In this document: piece by piece, positions 1 through 7,139 of the stretch
Position numbering within the stretch: the first letter of the stretch is position 1
Layout: each line of letters opens with the position of its first letter
Assembly (NCBI GenBank): GCA_039198585.1
Contig: JBCCTJ010000021.1
Coordinates: 1-15,709, forward strand
Direction: 5' to 3'
DNA: 15,709 bases
Source of the DNA: JBCCTJ01 sp039198585
GTDB taxonomy: Bacteria; Bacteroidota; Bacteroidia; Cytophagales; Amoebophilaceae
Translations under genes and position numbers: made by a program
Notes under the pieces: generated by a model
Databases searched by the model: none
What the model was told of the DNA's origin: nothing
The model's input: only the letters and a program-made list of their open reading frames with translations

Positions 1-71
1 AATAAGGGTATGCCTTCTCTGAATTGCTTCAAGGCTTTTGCTTTCATTTCTTCTAAGGTGTGTTTGTTCAT
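1..71 (-). CDS. IS256-family transposase, N-terminal fragment (runs off left edge)
   Basis: Reading leftward from an ATG at 71 gives 23 open codons beginning MNKHTLEEMKAKALKQF, then REGIPL, up to the window edge. A stop codon (TAA) lies in frame upstream at 90-92, so 71 is the likely start. The pattern of a short basic helix followed by a G-I/K-P-L turn resembles the first residues of IS256-family (Mutator-type) transposases, and an IS256-like terminal inverted repeat lies 40 bases upstream. Only the extreme N-terminus is present, so whether this copy is intact cannot be told. The product would be a DDE transposase acting on its own element ends. Identification rests on a short stretch plus the inverted repeat and on the matching C-terminus at the other end of the window. 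Confidence 0.6.
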   Translation of the reverse strand, partial: MNKHTLEEMKAKALKQFREGIPL

Positions 72-112
72 AATGTCTAAGGTTAAATGTTAAATAATCA
101 AAGTTAAATTTT

Positions 113-133
113 CCTTAGACAGAGTTTAAATTA
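113..133. repeat. Terminal inverted repeat of the left IS256-type element
   Basis: Read on the minus strand this stretch is TAATTTAAACTCTGTCTAAG, which matches the element end at 15577-15594 (TTAATTAACTGTGTCAAG) apart from small differences. It sits just upstream of the transposase start at 71, where the 5' end of an IS256 element is expected. The exact outer boundary of the element, somewhere around 127-133, cannot be fixed without the other flank. Confidence 0.6.
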
Positions 134-196
134 CACTCCCACCCCAGACCTTTATTCTCTTTTTCCTGCTGCGTTATCTTTTAATTATTTTTCCTG

Positions 197-204
197 TACT
201 TTTG
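197..204 (+). promoter_or_regulatory. Bacteroidota -7 box (TACTTTTG) upstream of trhO
   Basis: TACTTTTG fits the Bacteroidota sigma-factor -7 consensus TAnnTTTG exactly. It lies 41 bases before the preferred trhO start at 246. No convincing TTTG -33 element is seen at the right distance. The box lies about 70 bases outside the inverted repeat of the left IS, so trhO seems to have its own promoter. Confidence 0.45.
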
Positions 205-245
205 TAGTAGCAATGCATTGTTATGTTATTTGTTAAATGATTGTT

Positions 246-1190
246 ATGAAAAAAAAGTATCAAATACTTAAATTTTACCATTATACTGCAATAAAAGATC
301 CACAGCAAACTAGAGAAAATCACTATGCCTTTGGGGTGGCTCATAATCTTTTGGGACGTATTAAAATCGCTTCTGAAGGTATTAATGGGACGATATCTGG
401 TTTACAAAAAGATTGCGAGGCTTACATTGCATTTTTGAAAGCTGATTCTCGCTTTGCTAATATGATGATTAATATGGCACCTATTGGTTCTCACGTTCAT
501 CAAAAGCTTCATGTTAGAGTGAGAAATGAAATAGTGCATGCAGGACTCCCTAATATTATACCAAGCCCTGATATAAAAAATCGTGCCTATGTCCAACCTG
601 CTGAATTTAGGAAAATGCTTGATGATCCTAATGTTGTTGTTATCGATGTACGATCTAAACATGAGTACCAATTAGGCACTTTTGAAAATGCTATTACTTT
701 TGATATAGCAAATTTTAGAGAGCTACCAGAACAGCTTCAAAATAATCAGCTGCCTAAAGATAAGAAATATGTTTTAGTATGTACTTATGGTATTAGATGT
801 GAAAAAGCACGTGATTACCTTAAAAAAAGTCAGCAACTGCCTCATCTATATCACTTGCAAGGTGGTATAGTTCATTATGGACAGTCTACAGATGGCAAGG
901 GCTTTGCGGGAGTATGTTATGTATTTGATGAACGCCTTACATTACTGATCAATCAGCAGACTACTGCTGTGAGCCAGTGTTATCACTGTCAAAAATCGTC
1001 TTACAGGATGATTAACTGTGCTAATCCTGAGTGTAATATGCATATGCCTCTCTGTGAACCATGTGGTAAAAAGCTAGCAGGTGCTTGCACCCTCCAATGT
1101 CAACAGCATCCTAGAAAACGTCCTTATGATGGTAGTGGCTATTATGGGAAACCTGGTATACTGCCTACTGCAAGCAATGAGAAAGCTTAG
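246..1190 (+). CDS. trhO: tRNA uridine(34) hydroxylase TrhO (rhodanese-domain, UPF0176)
   Basis: This 314-residue protein belongs to the TrhO/YceA family, which makes 5-hydroxyuridine at the wobble position of certain tRNAs using molecular oxygen. Visible parts in order are an N-terminal acylphosphatase-like domain (to about residue 95) with the family motif SEGINGT, a rhodanese domain (about 115-215) with VVVIDVRS and the active-site loop CTYGIRCEKA (Cys179), and a Cys-rich tail (about 240-290) with eight Cys that could bind metal, followed by the family-typical RPYDGSGYYG-like segment. The usual loop is CTGGIRC, so a Gly is replaced by Tyr here. An in-frame ATG at 237 would add MIV; the ATG at 246 (MKKKYQ) was preferred because it fits the usual family N-terminus. 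Neither start has a Shine-Dalgarno sequence. It is a single gene with IS sequence on both sides. Family assignment is firm. Confidence 0.93.
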   Translation: MKKKYQILKFYHYTAIKDPQQTRENHYAFGVAHNLLGRIKIASEGINGTISGLQKDCEAYIAFLKADSRFANMMINMAPIGSHVHQKLHVRVRNEIVHAGLPNIIPSPDIKNRAYVQPAEFRKMLDDPNVVVIDVRSKHEYQLGTFENAITFDIANFRELPEQLQNNQLPKDKKYVLVCTYGIRCEKARDYLKKSQQLPHLYHLQGGIVHYGQSTDGKGFAGVCYVFDERLTLLINQQTTAVSQCYHCQKSSYRMINCANPECNMHMPLCEPCGKKLAGACTLQCQQHPRKRPYDGSGYYGKPGILPTASNEKA

Positions 1191-1648
1191 TATAAATCAA
1201 TTATTATATAACTTGATACTACTGGCATGCAATAGCTCCATATATAAACTTATCAGGAGAAACTTAACAGTTAAAATTAAGTCCTTAAAACGATCTCTAA
1301 ATCGGCTGTGTATAAGAGAGTATAAATAAAGTATATACTATAATCAAACCGATTAATAAATGACTGGGATCAATACTGAATTATATCGGGGTGTAATAAG
1401 TCAAGCAAATTTTCCTAGTTCGAAGAAATAAAATGTCTACTTGCTGATTTTGCGTAAAAATTCTATGGCTTCTGAAGAAAAAAAATATATCTCACTGATC
1501 AAGATCAAAGAAAAATCTATTTTTTAATGCATAGCAGCTATAGTACTCCCATAAACGAGCCATTTCAGTTATACGGATTGAGCTCTAAGCCACTTTTCTA
1601 AGAACCAGCGAGGTACTTATCTGATGCCCCCTTTTATTTGGTAACGTA
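1191..1648. other. Non-coding stretch without recognisable content
   Basis: About 460 AT-rich bases lie between trhO and the inverted repeat of the decayed IS. Every frame on both strands is broken by frequent stops, apart from an out-of-frame run that overlaps the end of trhO. No RNA fold, terminator hairpin or promoter box stands out. On the minus strand around 1510-1590 a short open run reads roughly ITEMARLWEYYSCYALKN, which could be a scrap of a lost gene, but I cannot assign it. Confidence 0.5.
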
Positions 1649-2410
1649 TAATTAATTGTGTTTTTGGGTAATGTATTGAAAATTGGTTACTGAATATTTC
1701 TGCCAATTATTAGCTTCGAAAGCTTTAATAATCATAAAAATTAAATCAAGTAAATTTTCTTCTTGCTCAAAGCTAACTTTGGTTTTAGTGATCTTTCGAA
1801 TTTGCCTATTCAAATTCTCAATCGAGTTGGTTGTATATATCATACGTTTGACTTCAACAGCCCTCATCAGGCAGTTTGGTTACTGTACACCTATATGCTT
1901 CTTTCCACTCATCTACAAAAATTTTTATCTTAACACAAGCTTTTTGGTTGCTACTTTCGGCACTAAAATTATTGAATGCTTATTTCAAATCAGAAGAAAA
2001 AGCACTTTTGTTCTTAAGTCTTATTTTGCTGAGTAAATTACGTTGTCAGCGGACTACACATTTCTGAATATTTGCCGATGGATAACTTTTGCTGGCTTCT
2101 TCAGAAAAGTGAAGTATACTATCCGAAACTATAAGATCTACTTGGTCGATACCTCTCTTTCGAAGCTTATCAAGGTATTCTCCCCATACCTTACCGCTTT
2201 CTGTTGGGTTGGTCTCTAGTAGAAGTAGCTCTCTTTGTATTGTCATCTTTAACACCATAAATAATATGTACGGCTTCTTTGCTATAGCTATTACCTGGTT
2301 TTAAGTTAGTGTAAAGAGCATCACAATAGATAACCTTGTAATAAACATTTTTGGACATGAGATGATTTCTTTCCTTTCTTGTATATTTTGATATCTCTCA
2401 ATATAAAAAA
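1649..2410 (-). pseudogene. Decayed, 5'-truncated IS256-family transposase
   Basis: Minus-strand translation gives IS256/Mutator transposase homology split over three frames. From 2358 downward comes a segment with VYYKVIYCDALYTNLK (first catalytic Asp codon at 2320-2322) that continues into KEAVHIIYGVK. A frameshift leads into RELLLLETNPTESGKVWGEY, RGIDQVDLIVSD and NIQKCVVR. A TGA (2046-2048) and a TAA (1980-1982) then interrupt the frame, which still shows the family-like FVDEWKEAY. A second frameshift leads into RMIYTTNSIENLNRQIRK (catalytic Glu in SIEN) and a stop at 1652. All three DDE positions can be located, but the gene has two frameshifts, two internal stops and no first 130 or so residues. 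A degraded inverted repeat (TAATTAATTGTGTTTT) sits at 1649-1665. It differs in sequence from the ends at 1-133 and 15577-15709, so it is an older or different subtype. The element is dead. The 243 bases up to 2653 hold nothing I recognise. Confidence 0.85.
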
Positions 2411-2653
2411 AGAGGGATATAGTAGTGCTTATTGGTAGTTGGATAGTACTATTTTTAATAATATTATATGAAGAACATAAACTCAAAGAAGAGAAAATTT
2501 AATTGTCATGGGTTGCTTCTCTTACTCTACTTTTGACTATTCCTTCACAATTTCATATTATCCTAACGGGTCCCCTATTTGAAGATTCTTTTCTTTAGTG
2601 TATTGCGCTTATTATTTATTTCCTATACCGTCAGCGGTTTACTCATCCATATT

Positions 2654-5296
2654 CTAGTAGCTAGGAAAATAAAGTGTAAATCTTGTATAACTCTTTTCTG
2701 TATTTTGAGCTGGATGGCAGTAGCATATAATATCCCCTCCAAAGGAGCTCATAACTCTTTTTACATAGGCTAAAGCACCTACTTCTTTGTAGTATCCCGT
2801 ACTTCTCTGACTGTAGGCAAGATAGGTAAAGAGATAAGGGAGCTCTTTAGTCGCAATGGGCTTCCCATAATACTGATAAATAATTCTATTGTTTTTAATG
2901 ATGATTTTTTTGCTAACATCTTTTCCGCAGTGTGCGAATGTACAGGCTATAAGATTGAGAATAGCCTGCTCTAGATGCTCGTTAGAACCGTAAAAAATAA
3001 AGTCCTTTTCTACTATTATTTTAGGTGCGGAATGATAGGAGGTGTCTATTCTACTAAAGATTTCTATTGCGCTTTCTACACAATTCACGGCGCTATGCTG
3101 GTCAAATTCTTTTTGTCTAATCGGAGCAAAATAACGACTTCTTCTTCTGATGATTTCAGTACCTATATCTATGTAAGACCGTATGTCATGCACTGAACTT
3201 TGGAGAAGTTCATAGCTTTTCTGATCCATCTTGAATAGGATATCTCCCTTGTCATCTTTTTTTATTGATTGTAATTTACTTGTTAGAATCATATCTAAAA
3301 TGGTGGTAGGGCTTTTTGCCATGCCCACTACATTGGTATTGAGGTGGAGAAATTCTTGACTAAGATGATTAAGGGCTGTTGTGGTGTATTGAAGTGAATA
3401 ATAGCGGTCGCTAAATAATAGATGGCCTATGACCAAGCTGGACAAGTAAGTATAACCAAACAAGAGCATACTTTCTTGATGGGTACTTGCCATATCGGAG
3501 AATGTGCTGATAGGAAGAAGATAATAGCAAAGCAATATGCCTATGCTACTGCCTAAAATATGGAAAGTAATAAAACCTCTTCCTCGTAAAAAGCGGGCTA
3601 GTAAAAGTGTGGACAAAGCAATGTTTATTACCCAATAATTAGAGCCTCCTAGCATGAAATAGCTAAAAACTGGGAAAAAGGATAAAGAATATACTAATGT
3701 AAAGTGCCAATAAAAAGAAAATAAATGGGCTAGAAAAGATGGCCAACATGGGTATAAAAATAGAAAAAAAGCTAAACAAAAACCGATGCTATTGACTACT
3801 GTTACACTAGTTAAGAAGTTGATAGAAAGTACTTTGGGTTGAAAAACAGAAGGAACAGCCAGAAAGAAGCATGCCAGAAACGCGCTTGTCTTGTTATAAG
3901 GGGCTCCGTAATAGTCTACGTTATCTCGCAAAGAGATAACAAATCGAACAGGAGCTAGCAAGAAGGTTTGAATTTTTTTCCATGTAATATAATGTGGCTG
4001 TAAAATTTTTTTCTCTTTATGCGAAATAGTATTAAAAACTATTCTGCCATTGATATAGTAATGAATAACTAGGAAACTTACAAAGCTGACTCCTAAAGCT
4101 ATGAATAGGGATACTTCTGCCCATTTTCTACTAAGAAAAAAGGTTAGCCCATAGGTAATATAGGATAGGATGAGAGAAAGGAACAATTCTTTAGCGTTAC
4201 TCCTAATATAGAAAACAATCAATAGAAGGGGAAGCTGAAAAGAAAGTAAGAGTAGGTCAAGTAGTATGGGTGAACATGAAATCTGTGAACGAAGTAACAG
4301 GCGTAACAGCGGAAAGGCTAATATGATCAAAATTGTACAAGCTGCTTTTAAAGCTACCTCTATTTGGGGTGTGCTCCTTTTACCTATGACAGGAGCAATA
4401 ATATCTTCTCTTAAGAAGCTACTGCTCAAACAAACAAGGGGAATGACTAGAAAAAGACGATAACTAACCCATGCAATTGAGAAGCCATTGATCTTTCGAA
4501 TTGCATCTTTAACAGCAGGAGTTAATTGACTGGAATAAGATATGAACTTGGTAAAGATGCCGTGATTGAATAGTGCTATGAAAATGAGATATAGAAGAAT
4601 ACCTAAGCCTATTTTATAAGTCCTTCTTGCGTATTTTTTTTCCTGAAATAACCATAAAATTTGACTTTGCAATGGTGTTATCAGTAAAATAGTTGATAAA
4701 AAACCCCTATTATGGTTTCCTTGTGTAAGGAATTTGAACTTGGTAAAAATATTCACAGAGCTGCCTATTTCCTCATTGGCTTCTGTAGTGATCATACAAA
4801 AGAGTATAAAGCAGAGTAATAGACCAACTTGGTGCCAAGCAAGTAACGTCAAGCTACCTACTGCTAAAATAATACTCAAGTAAATTGCGACGACAGCAAA
4901 GAGGCATATCGCAGTCAAGTTATACTTTTTTAACATCTCGATAAGCATAGCTAATTGCTGATAAAGTAATGCGATAGTAAAGATAAAAGAGGCAACTCCA
5001 AAAAATATTTTTATTCCTTTTCCATAGACACTGCCAAGCAAATCGGCAGTGGAGGTATACTTTTTTAGCTCCACTCTATAACTTGCGAAAAAACTTAGCC
5101 ATAAAATGGGAACAAAACCTGCTGCTATAGACCAGTATGATCCACTTTCCACTAGGATAAGCCCCAAGCCTATGCTAATAGGAAGTACTTTGTTAACTCC
5201 AAAAGGGAGGTTAATGTAATGTCTATTTCTTTCGTAGATTCCGAAAATAAGTAATACAGCAACTGGGATTGATAATACTAGATAGTAAATAGTCAT
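2654..5296 (-). CDS. Sodium:solute-symporter-like / membrane sensor / histidine-kinase-like fusion protein
   Basis: The 880-residue protein seems to have three parts. Residues 1-420 are strongly hydrophobic, with roughly 11-13 membrane spans, and resemble the sodium:solute symporter (PutP-like) fold. After a basic linker (about 425-460) with DNVDYYGAPY comes a second block of about six spans (470-630) with the aromatic feature FSFYWHFTLVYSL, which recalls the input domain of CqsS/LqsS-type sensors fused to symporters. Residues 640-880 form a kinase-like region: a dimerisation helix with candidate phospho-acceptor His651 (LHLNTNVV), an N-box-like EQAILNLIACTFAHC (Asn781), and the ending VKRVMSSFGGDIICY...FTLYFP typical of histidine kinase ATPase domains. 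The G1 motif is YQYYGKPI with no Asp, and the G2 loop is only EVGALA, so ATP binding may be impaired. No receiver domain or response-regulator gene is nearby. It diverges from the DUF2795-hflX unit. Likely role: inner-membrane sensor of a transported or diffusible small molecule. The substrate is unknown. Confidence 0.72.
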   Translation of the reverse strand: MTIYYLVLSIPVAVLLIFGIYERNRHYINLPFGVNKVLPISIGLGLILVESGSYWSIAAGFVPILWLSFFASYRVELKKYTSTADLLGSVYGKGIKIFFGVASFIFTIALLYQQLAMLIEMLKKYNLTAICLFAVVAIYLSIILAVGSLTLLAWHQVGLLLCFILFCMITTEANEEIGSSVNIFTKFKFLTQGNHNRGFLSTILLITPLQSQILWLFQEKKYARRTYKIGLGILLYLIFIALFNHGIFTKFISYSSQLTPAVKDAIRKINGFSIAWVSYRLFLVIPLVCLSSSFLREDIIAPVIGKRSTPQIEVALKAACTILIILAFPLLRLLLRSQISCSPILLDLLLLSFQLPLLLIVFYIRSNAKELFLSLILSYITYGLTFFLSRKWAEVSLFIALGVSFVSFLVIHYYINGRIVFNTISHKEKKILQPHYITWKKIQTFLLAPVRFVISLRDNVDYYGAPYNKTSAFLACFFLAVPSVFQPKVLSINFLTSVTVVNSIGFCLAFFLFLYPCWPSFLAHLFSFYWHFTLVYSLSFFPVFSYFMLGGSNYWVINIALSTLLLARFLRGRGFITFHILGSSIGILLCYYLLPISTFSDMASTHQESMLLFGYTYLSSLVIGHLLFSDRYYSLQYTTTALNHLSQEFLHLNTNVVGMAKSPTTILDMILTSKLQSIKKDDKGDILFKMDQKSYELLQSSVHDIRSYIDIGTEIIRRRSRYFAPIRQKEFDQHSAVNCVESAIEIFSRIDTSYHSAPKIIVEKDFIFYGSNEHLEQAILNLIACTFAHCGKDVSKKIIIKNNRIIYQYYGKPIATKELPYLFTYLAYSQRSTGYYKEVGALAYVKRVMSSFGGDIICYCHPAQNTEKSYTRFTLYFPSY

Positions 5297-5332
5297 GAGA
5301 TAATTTTCTCTATTAACACAATAATCTATTAA

Positions 5333-5403
5333 GTGCTCCTATTATCCAAAATTTTTACCTGATTACCCAGTATAAGGTAAATTATATATATCTTGTGCTC
5401 CTA
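5333..5403. repeat. Direct repeat GTGCTCCTA twice in a divergent promoter region
   Basis: GTGCTCCTA occurs at 5333-5341 and again at 5395-5403, 62 bases apart, in the 121-base space between the divergent kinase-like gene and the DUF2795-hflX unit. The bases after each copy are also similar (TTATCC and ATAAAC). This is the arrangement expected of an operator pair for a regulator acting on either or both genes, but no regulator is known and the match could be chance. No perfect TAnnTTTG box is present; TATATCTTG at 5387-5395 is the nearest approach. Confidence 0.3.
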
Positions 5404-5417
5404 ATAAACCTGATATT

Positions 5418-5651
5418 ATGTCTTTATTAAGATCAGAATTAATGCCTTTTTTTGAGCAAGAAAACTTATTTCCTGCAACTAAATCAGAATTACTTGCAGT
5501 TGCTGAACGTGAGGGGTTTCCCCAGGTACTTCTGGATAGTTTGAATAGACTGCCAGATGATAATACTCAATATGAAAACCTAGAAGAAATATTTGATATT
5601 CCTGAAGATGAACCTGAGTATTTCCCAGATGATGAACTGTATAATAACTAG
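5418..5651 (+). CDS. Small DUF2795-domain protein
   Basis: A 77-residue protein. Residues 17-60 match the DUF2795 pattern: LFPATKSELLAVAE, then a helix and NRLPDDNTQYENLEEIF, i.e. the family's YPATK...A...LP...Y segment. The last 20 or so residues are very acidic (IPEDEPEYFPDDE). DUF2795 proteins are small helical proteins of unknown biochemical role, widespread in bacteria. It starts at an ATG without a Shine-Dalgarno sequence, in line with the other genes here. The stop at 5649-5651 is 30 bases before the hflX ATG on the same strand, so the two are probably co-transcribed, possibly with the tRNA after hflX. Family assignment is good; function is unknown. Confidence 0.8.
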   Translation: MSLLRSELMPFFEQENLFPATKSELLAVAEREGFPQVLLDSLNRLPDDNTQYENLEEIFDIPEDEPEYFPDDELYNN

Positions 5652-5681
5652 ACCTTGAAGGTGACCTTGTAATTTCATTGT

Positions 5682-6881
5682 ATGACTCACTTGTATAGTA
5701 CAACACCAGTGATTCCTCGCATCATTACTATTGGTGTTAGTCATCCAGGAGAAACATTATCAATAACCCAAGAGTACTTAGATGAGCTTGCTCTTTTAGC
5801 ACATACACGTGGCTTTCAAGTAGTGGGGTCTTTTATACAAAAGCTAGATAATCCTTCTTCCAAAACCTATATTGGGAAAGGTAAAGTAGAAGAAATAAGA
5901 GGCGTGATCAGTGAAAATAGTATTGCAACAGTAATATTTGATGATAATCTAACACCTAGTCAAGTCAAAAACTTAGAAAAAGAGTGGGAATGTACAGTGT
6001 GGGATAGAAGCTTACTTATCCTAGATATTTTTGCTATGCGAGCACAAACAGCACAGGCACGCGTACAAGTAGAGCTTGCTCAATACCAATATCTCTTACC
6101 AAGACTTACTGGGCTATGGAGTCATCATTCTCGTCAAAAAGGGGGAACTAAACTTATGAAAGGGCCCGGAGAAAAAGAATTGGAAACTGACAAGCGTATT
6201 GCACAAGGAAAAATCCATTTACTTAAACAGCAGTTAGCTGCTATCGAACGACAAAGTCTAACGCAGCGCAAGCAACGATCCAAGTATGTGAATGTGGCTT
6301 TGGTAGGATATACCAATGCTGGTAAGTCTAGCTTGATGAGGCAGCTGGCCAAAGCAGATGTTGTGACAGAAGATAAGCTGTTTGCTACTTTGAGTACAAC
6401 TGTTAGAAAAGTAGTACTCAACCATGTCCCTTTTCTTCTTGCGGATACAGTAGGGTTTATACGCAAATTACCACATGCTCTTATTGAGTCTTTTAAGTCC
6501 ACTTTGATGGAGGTAAAGAGCGCTCACCTGCTACTTCATGTTGTAGATGCTTCCCATCGGGATCCAGATCGACAGATCATAACGGTCAAAAATACCTTAA
6601 AGGAGATTGGCGCGGATCATATCCCATCATTATTGATCTTTAATAAACGAGATAAACTACAATACAAAGGAAAGCTTTTAAATGAATGGGACAAGCCAAC
6701 ACAGAACGAATTTTTGAAAAAATCGCAAAAAATCTATGAAAAGCGGTTCCAATATCCTGTTATTTTTACCAACTCTTTAACAAAAGAAGGTATTCAGGCA
6801 TTGCAAAAAATTCTTGAAAAGCATGTCTATAAGCACTATATTGCTATTTACCCACATAGTAAGGCAACTAATCTTGGATAA
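5682..6881 (+). CDS. hflX: Ribosome-associated GTPase HflX
   Basis: A 399-residue GTPase of the HflX subfamily, which binds the 50S subunit and splits or rescues stalled 70S ribosomes, especially under stress. The N-terminal HflX domain (about 12-120) contains KTYIGKGKVEEI and VIFDDNLTPSQ. A coiled-coil linker (about 150-200) carries the subfamily signature KGPGEKELETDKR. The G domain (about 203-390) shows G1 GYTNAGKSSL (209-218), G2 around FATLSTT (Thr239/240), G3 DTVGFI (255-260), G4 NKRD (321-324) and a G5-like TNSLTKEG. Length and motif order are normal, with no lesion. The start at 5682 follows the DUF2795 gene by 30 bases. The stop is only 8 bases before the mature end of a tRNA, suggesting one transcript. 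Cytoplasmic. Confidence 0.97.
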   Translation: MTHLYSTTPVIPRIITIGVSHPGETLSITQEYLDELALLAHTRGFQVVGSFIQKLDNPSSKTYIGKGKVEEIRGVISENSIATVIFDDNLTPSQVKNLEKEWECTVWDRSLLILDIFAMRAQTAQARVQVELAQYQYLLPRLTGLWSHHSRQKGGTKLMKGPGEKELETDKRIAQGKIHLLKQQLAAIERQSLTQRKQRSKYVNVALVGYTNAGKSSLMRQLAKADVVTEDKLFATLSTTVRKVVLNHVPFLLADTVGFIRKLPHALIESFKSTLMEVKSAHLLLHVVDASHRDPDRQIITVKNTLKEIGADHIPSLLIFNKRDKLQYKGKLLNEWDKPTQNEFLKKSQKIYEKRFQYPVIFTNSLTKEGIQALQKILEKHVYKHYIAIYPHSKATNLG

Positions 6882-6889
6882 CTAAGCAA

Positions 6890-6964
6890 GGTCCCGTAGT
6901 TCAATGGATAGAATAGAAGTTTCCTAAACTTTAGATGCAGGTTCGATTCCTGCCGGGACTACCA
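6890..6964 (+). tRNA. tRNA-Arg (anticodon CCU)
   Basis: A full cloverleaf can be drawn. The acceptor stem GGTCCCG pairs with CGGGACT, with one G-U at the end; the D-stem is GTTC/GAAT. The anticodon stem GAAGT/ACTTT encloses the loop TTCCTAA, whose anticodon CCT is at 6923-6925. The T arm is GCAGG-TTCGATT-CCTGC, the discriminator is A, and CCA is encoded in the DNA. It reads the rare AGG arginine codon. It begins 8 bases after the hflX stop on the same strand and may be cut out of that transcript. No hairpin with a T-run follows it. Confidence 0.95.
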
Positions 6965-7139
6965 AAGTGAGCTGTTGCTACTAAGCTTGTAAATGATCAT
7001 AATACTAAGTTAGCCACCATATTCTCTTCCTTGAGCAGCAACAATTGTTATTGGTAGATACTTTTACTAAAACCGATTCCAATAAGGGCAGTTATAAGTA
7101 AAGACGTTTTTGTTTAAAAAAAATTCATGTGAGTTTTAG

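Noticed and set aside
402..671. Minus-strand open frame of 89 codons
   Set aside because: It lies wholly inside trhO on the opposite strand and shows no family features.
1081..1329. Open frame of 82 codons overlapping the end of trhO
   Set aside because: It is out of frame with trhO for its first 110 bases and its low-complexity tail is in non-coding sequence. It has no promoter or recognisable motif.
1683..2067. Plus-strand open frames with membrane-like sequence
   Set aside because: They are antisense to the decayed IS256 transposase, whose minus-strand homology explains the open reading.
6953..7050. Possible terminator after the tRNA from a 7-base inverted repeat (TGTTGCT ... AGCAACA)
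   Set aside because: The arms are about 65 bases apart, and no T-run follows, so it does not look like an intrinsic terminator.
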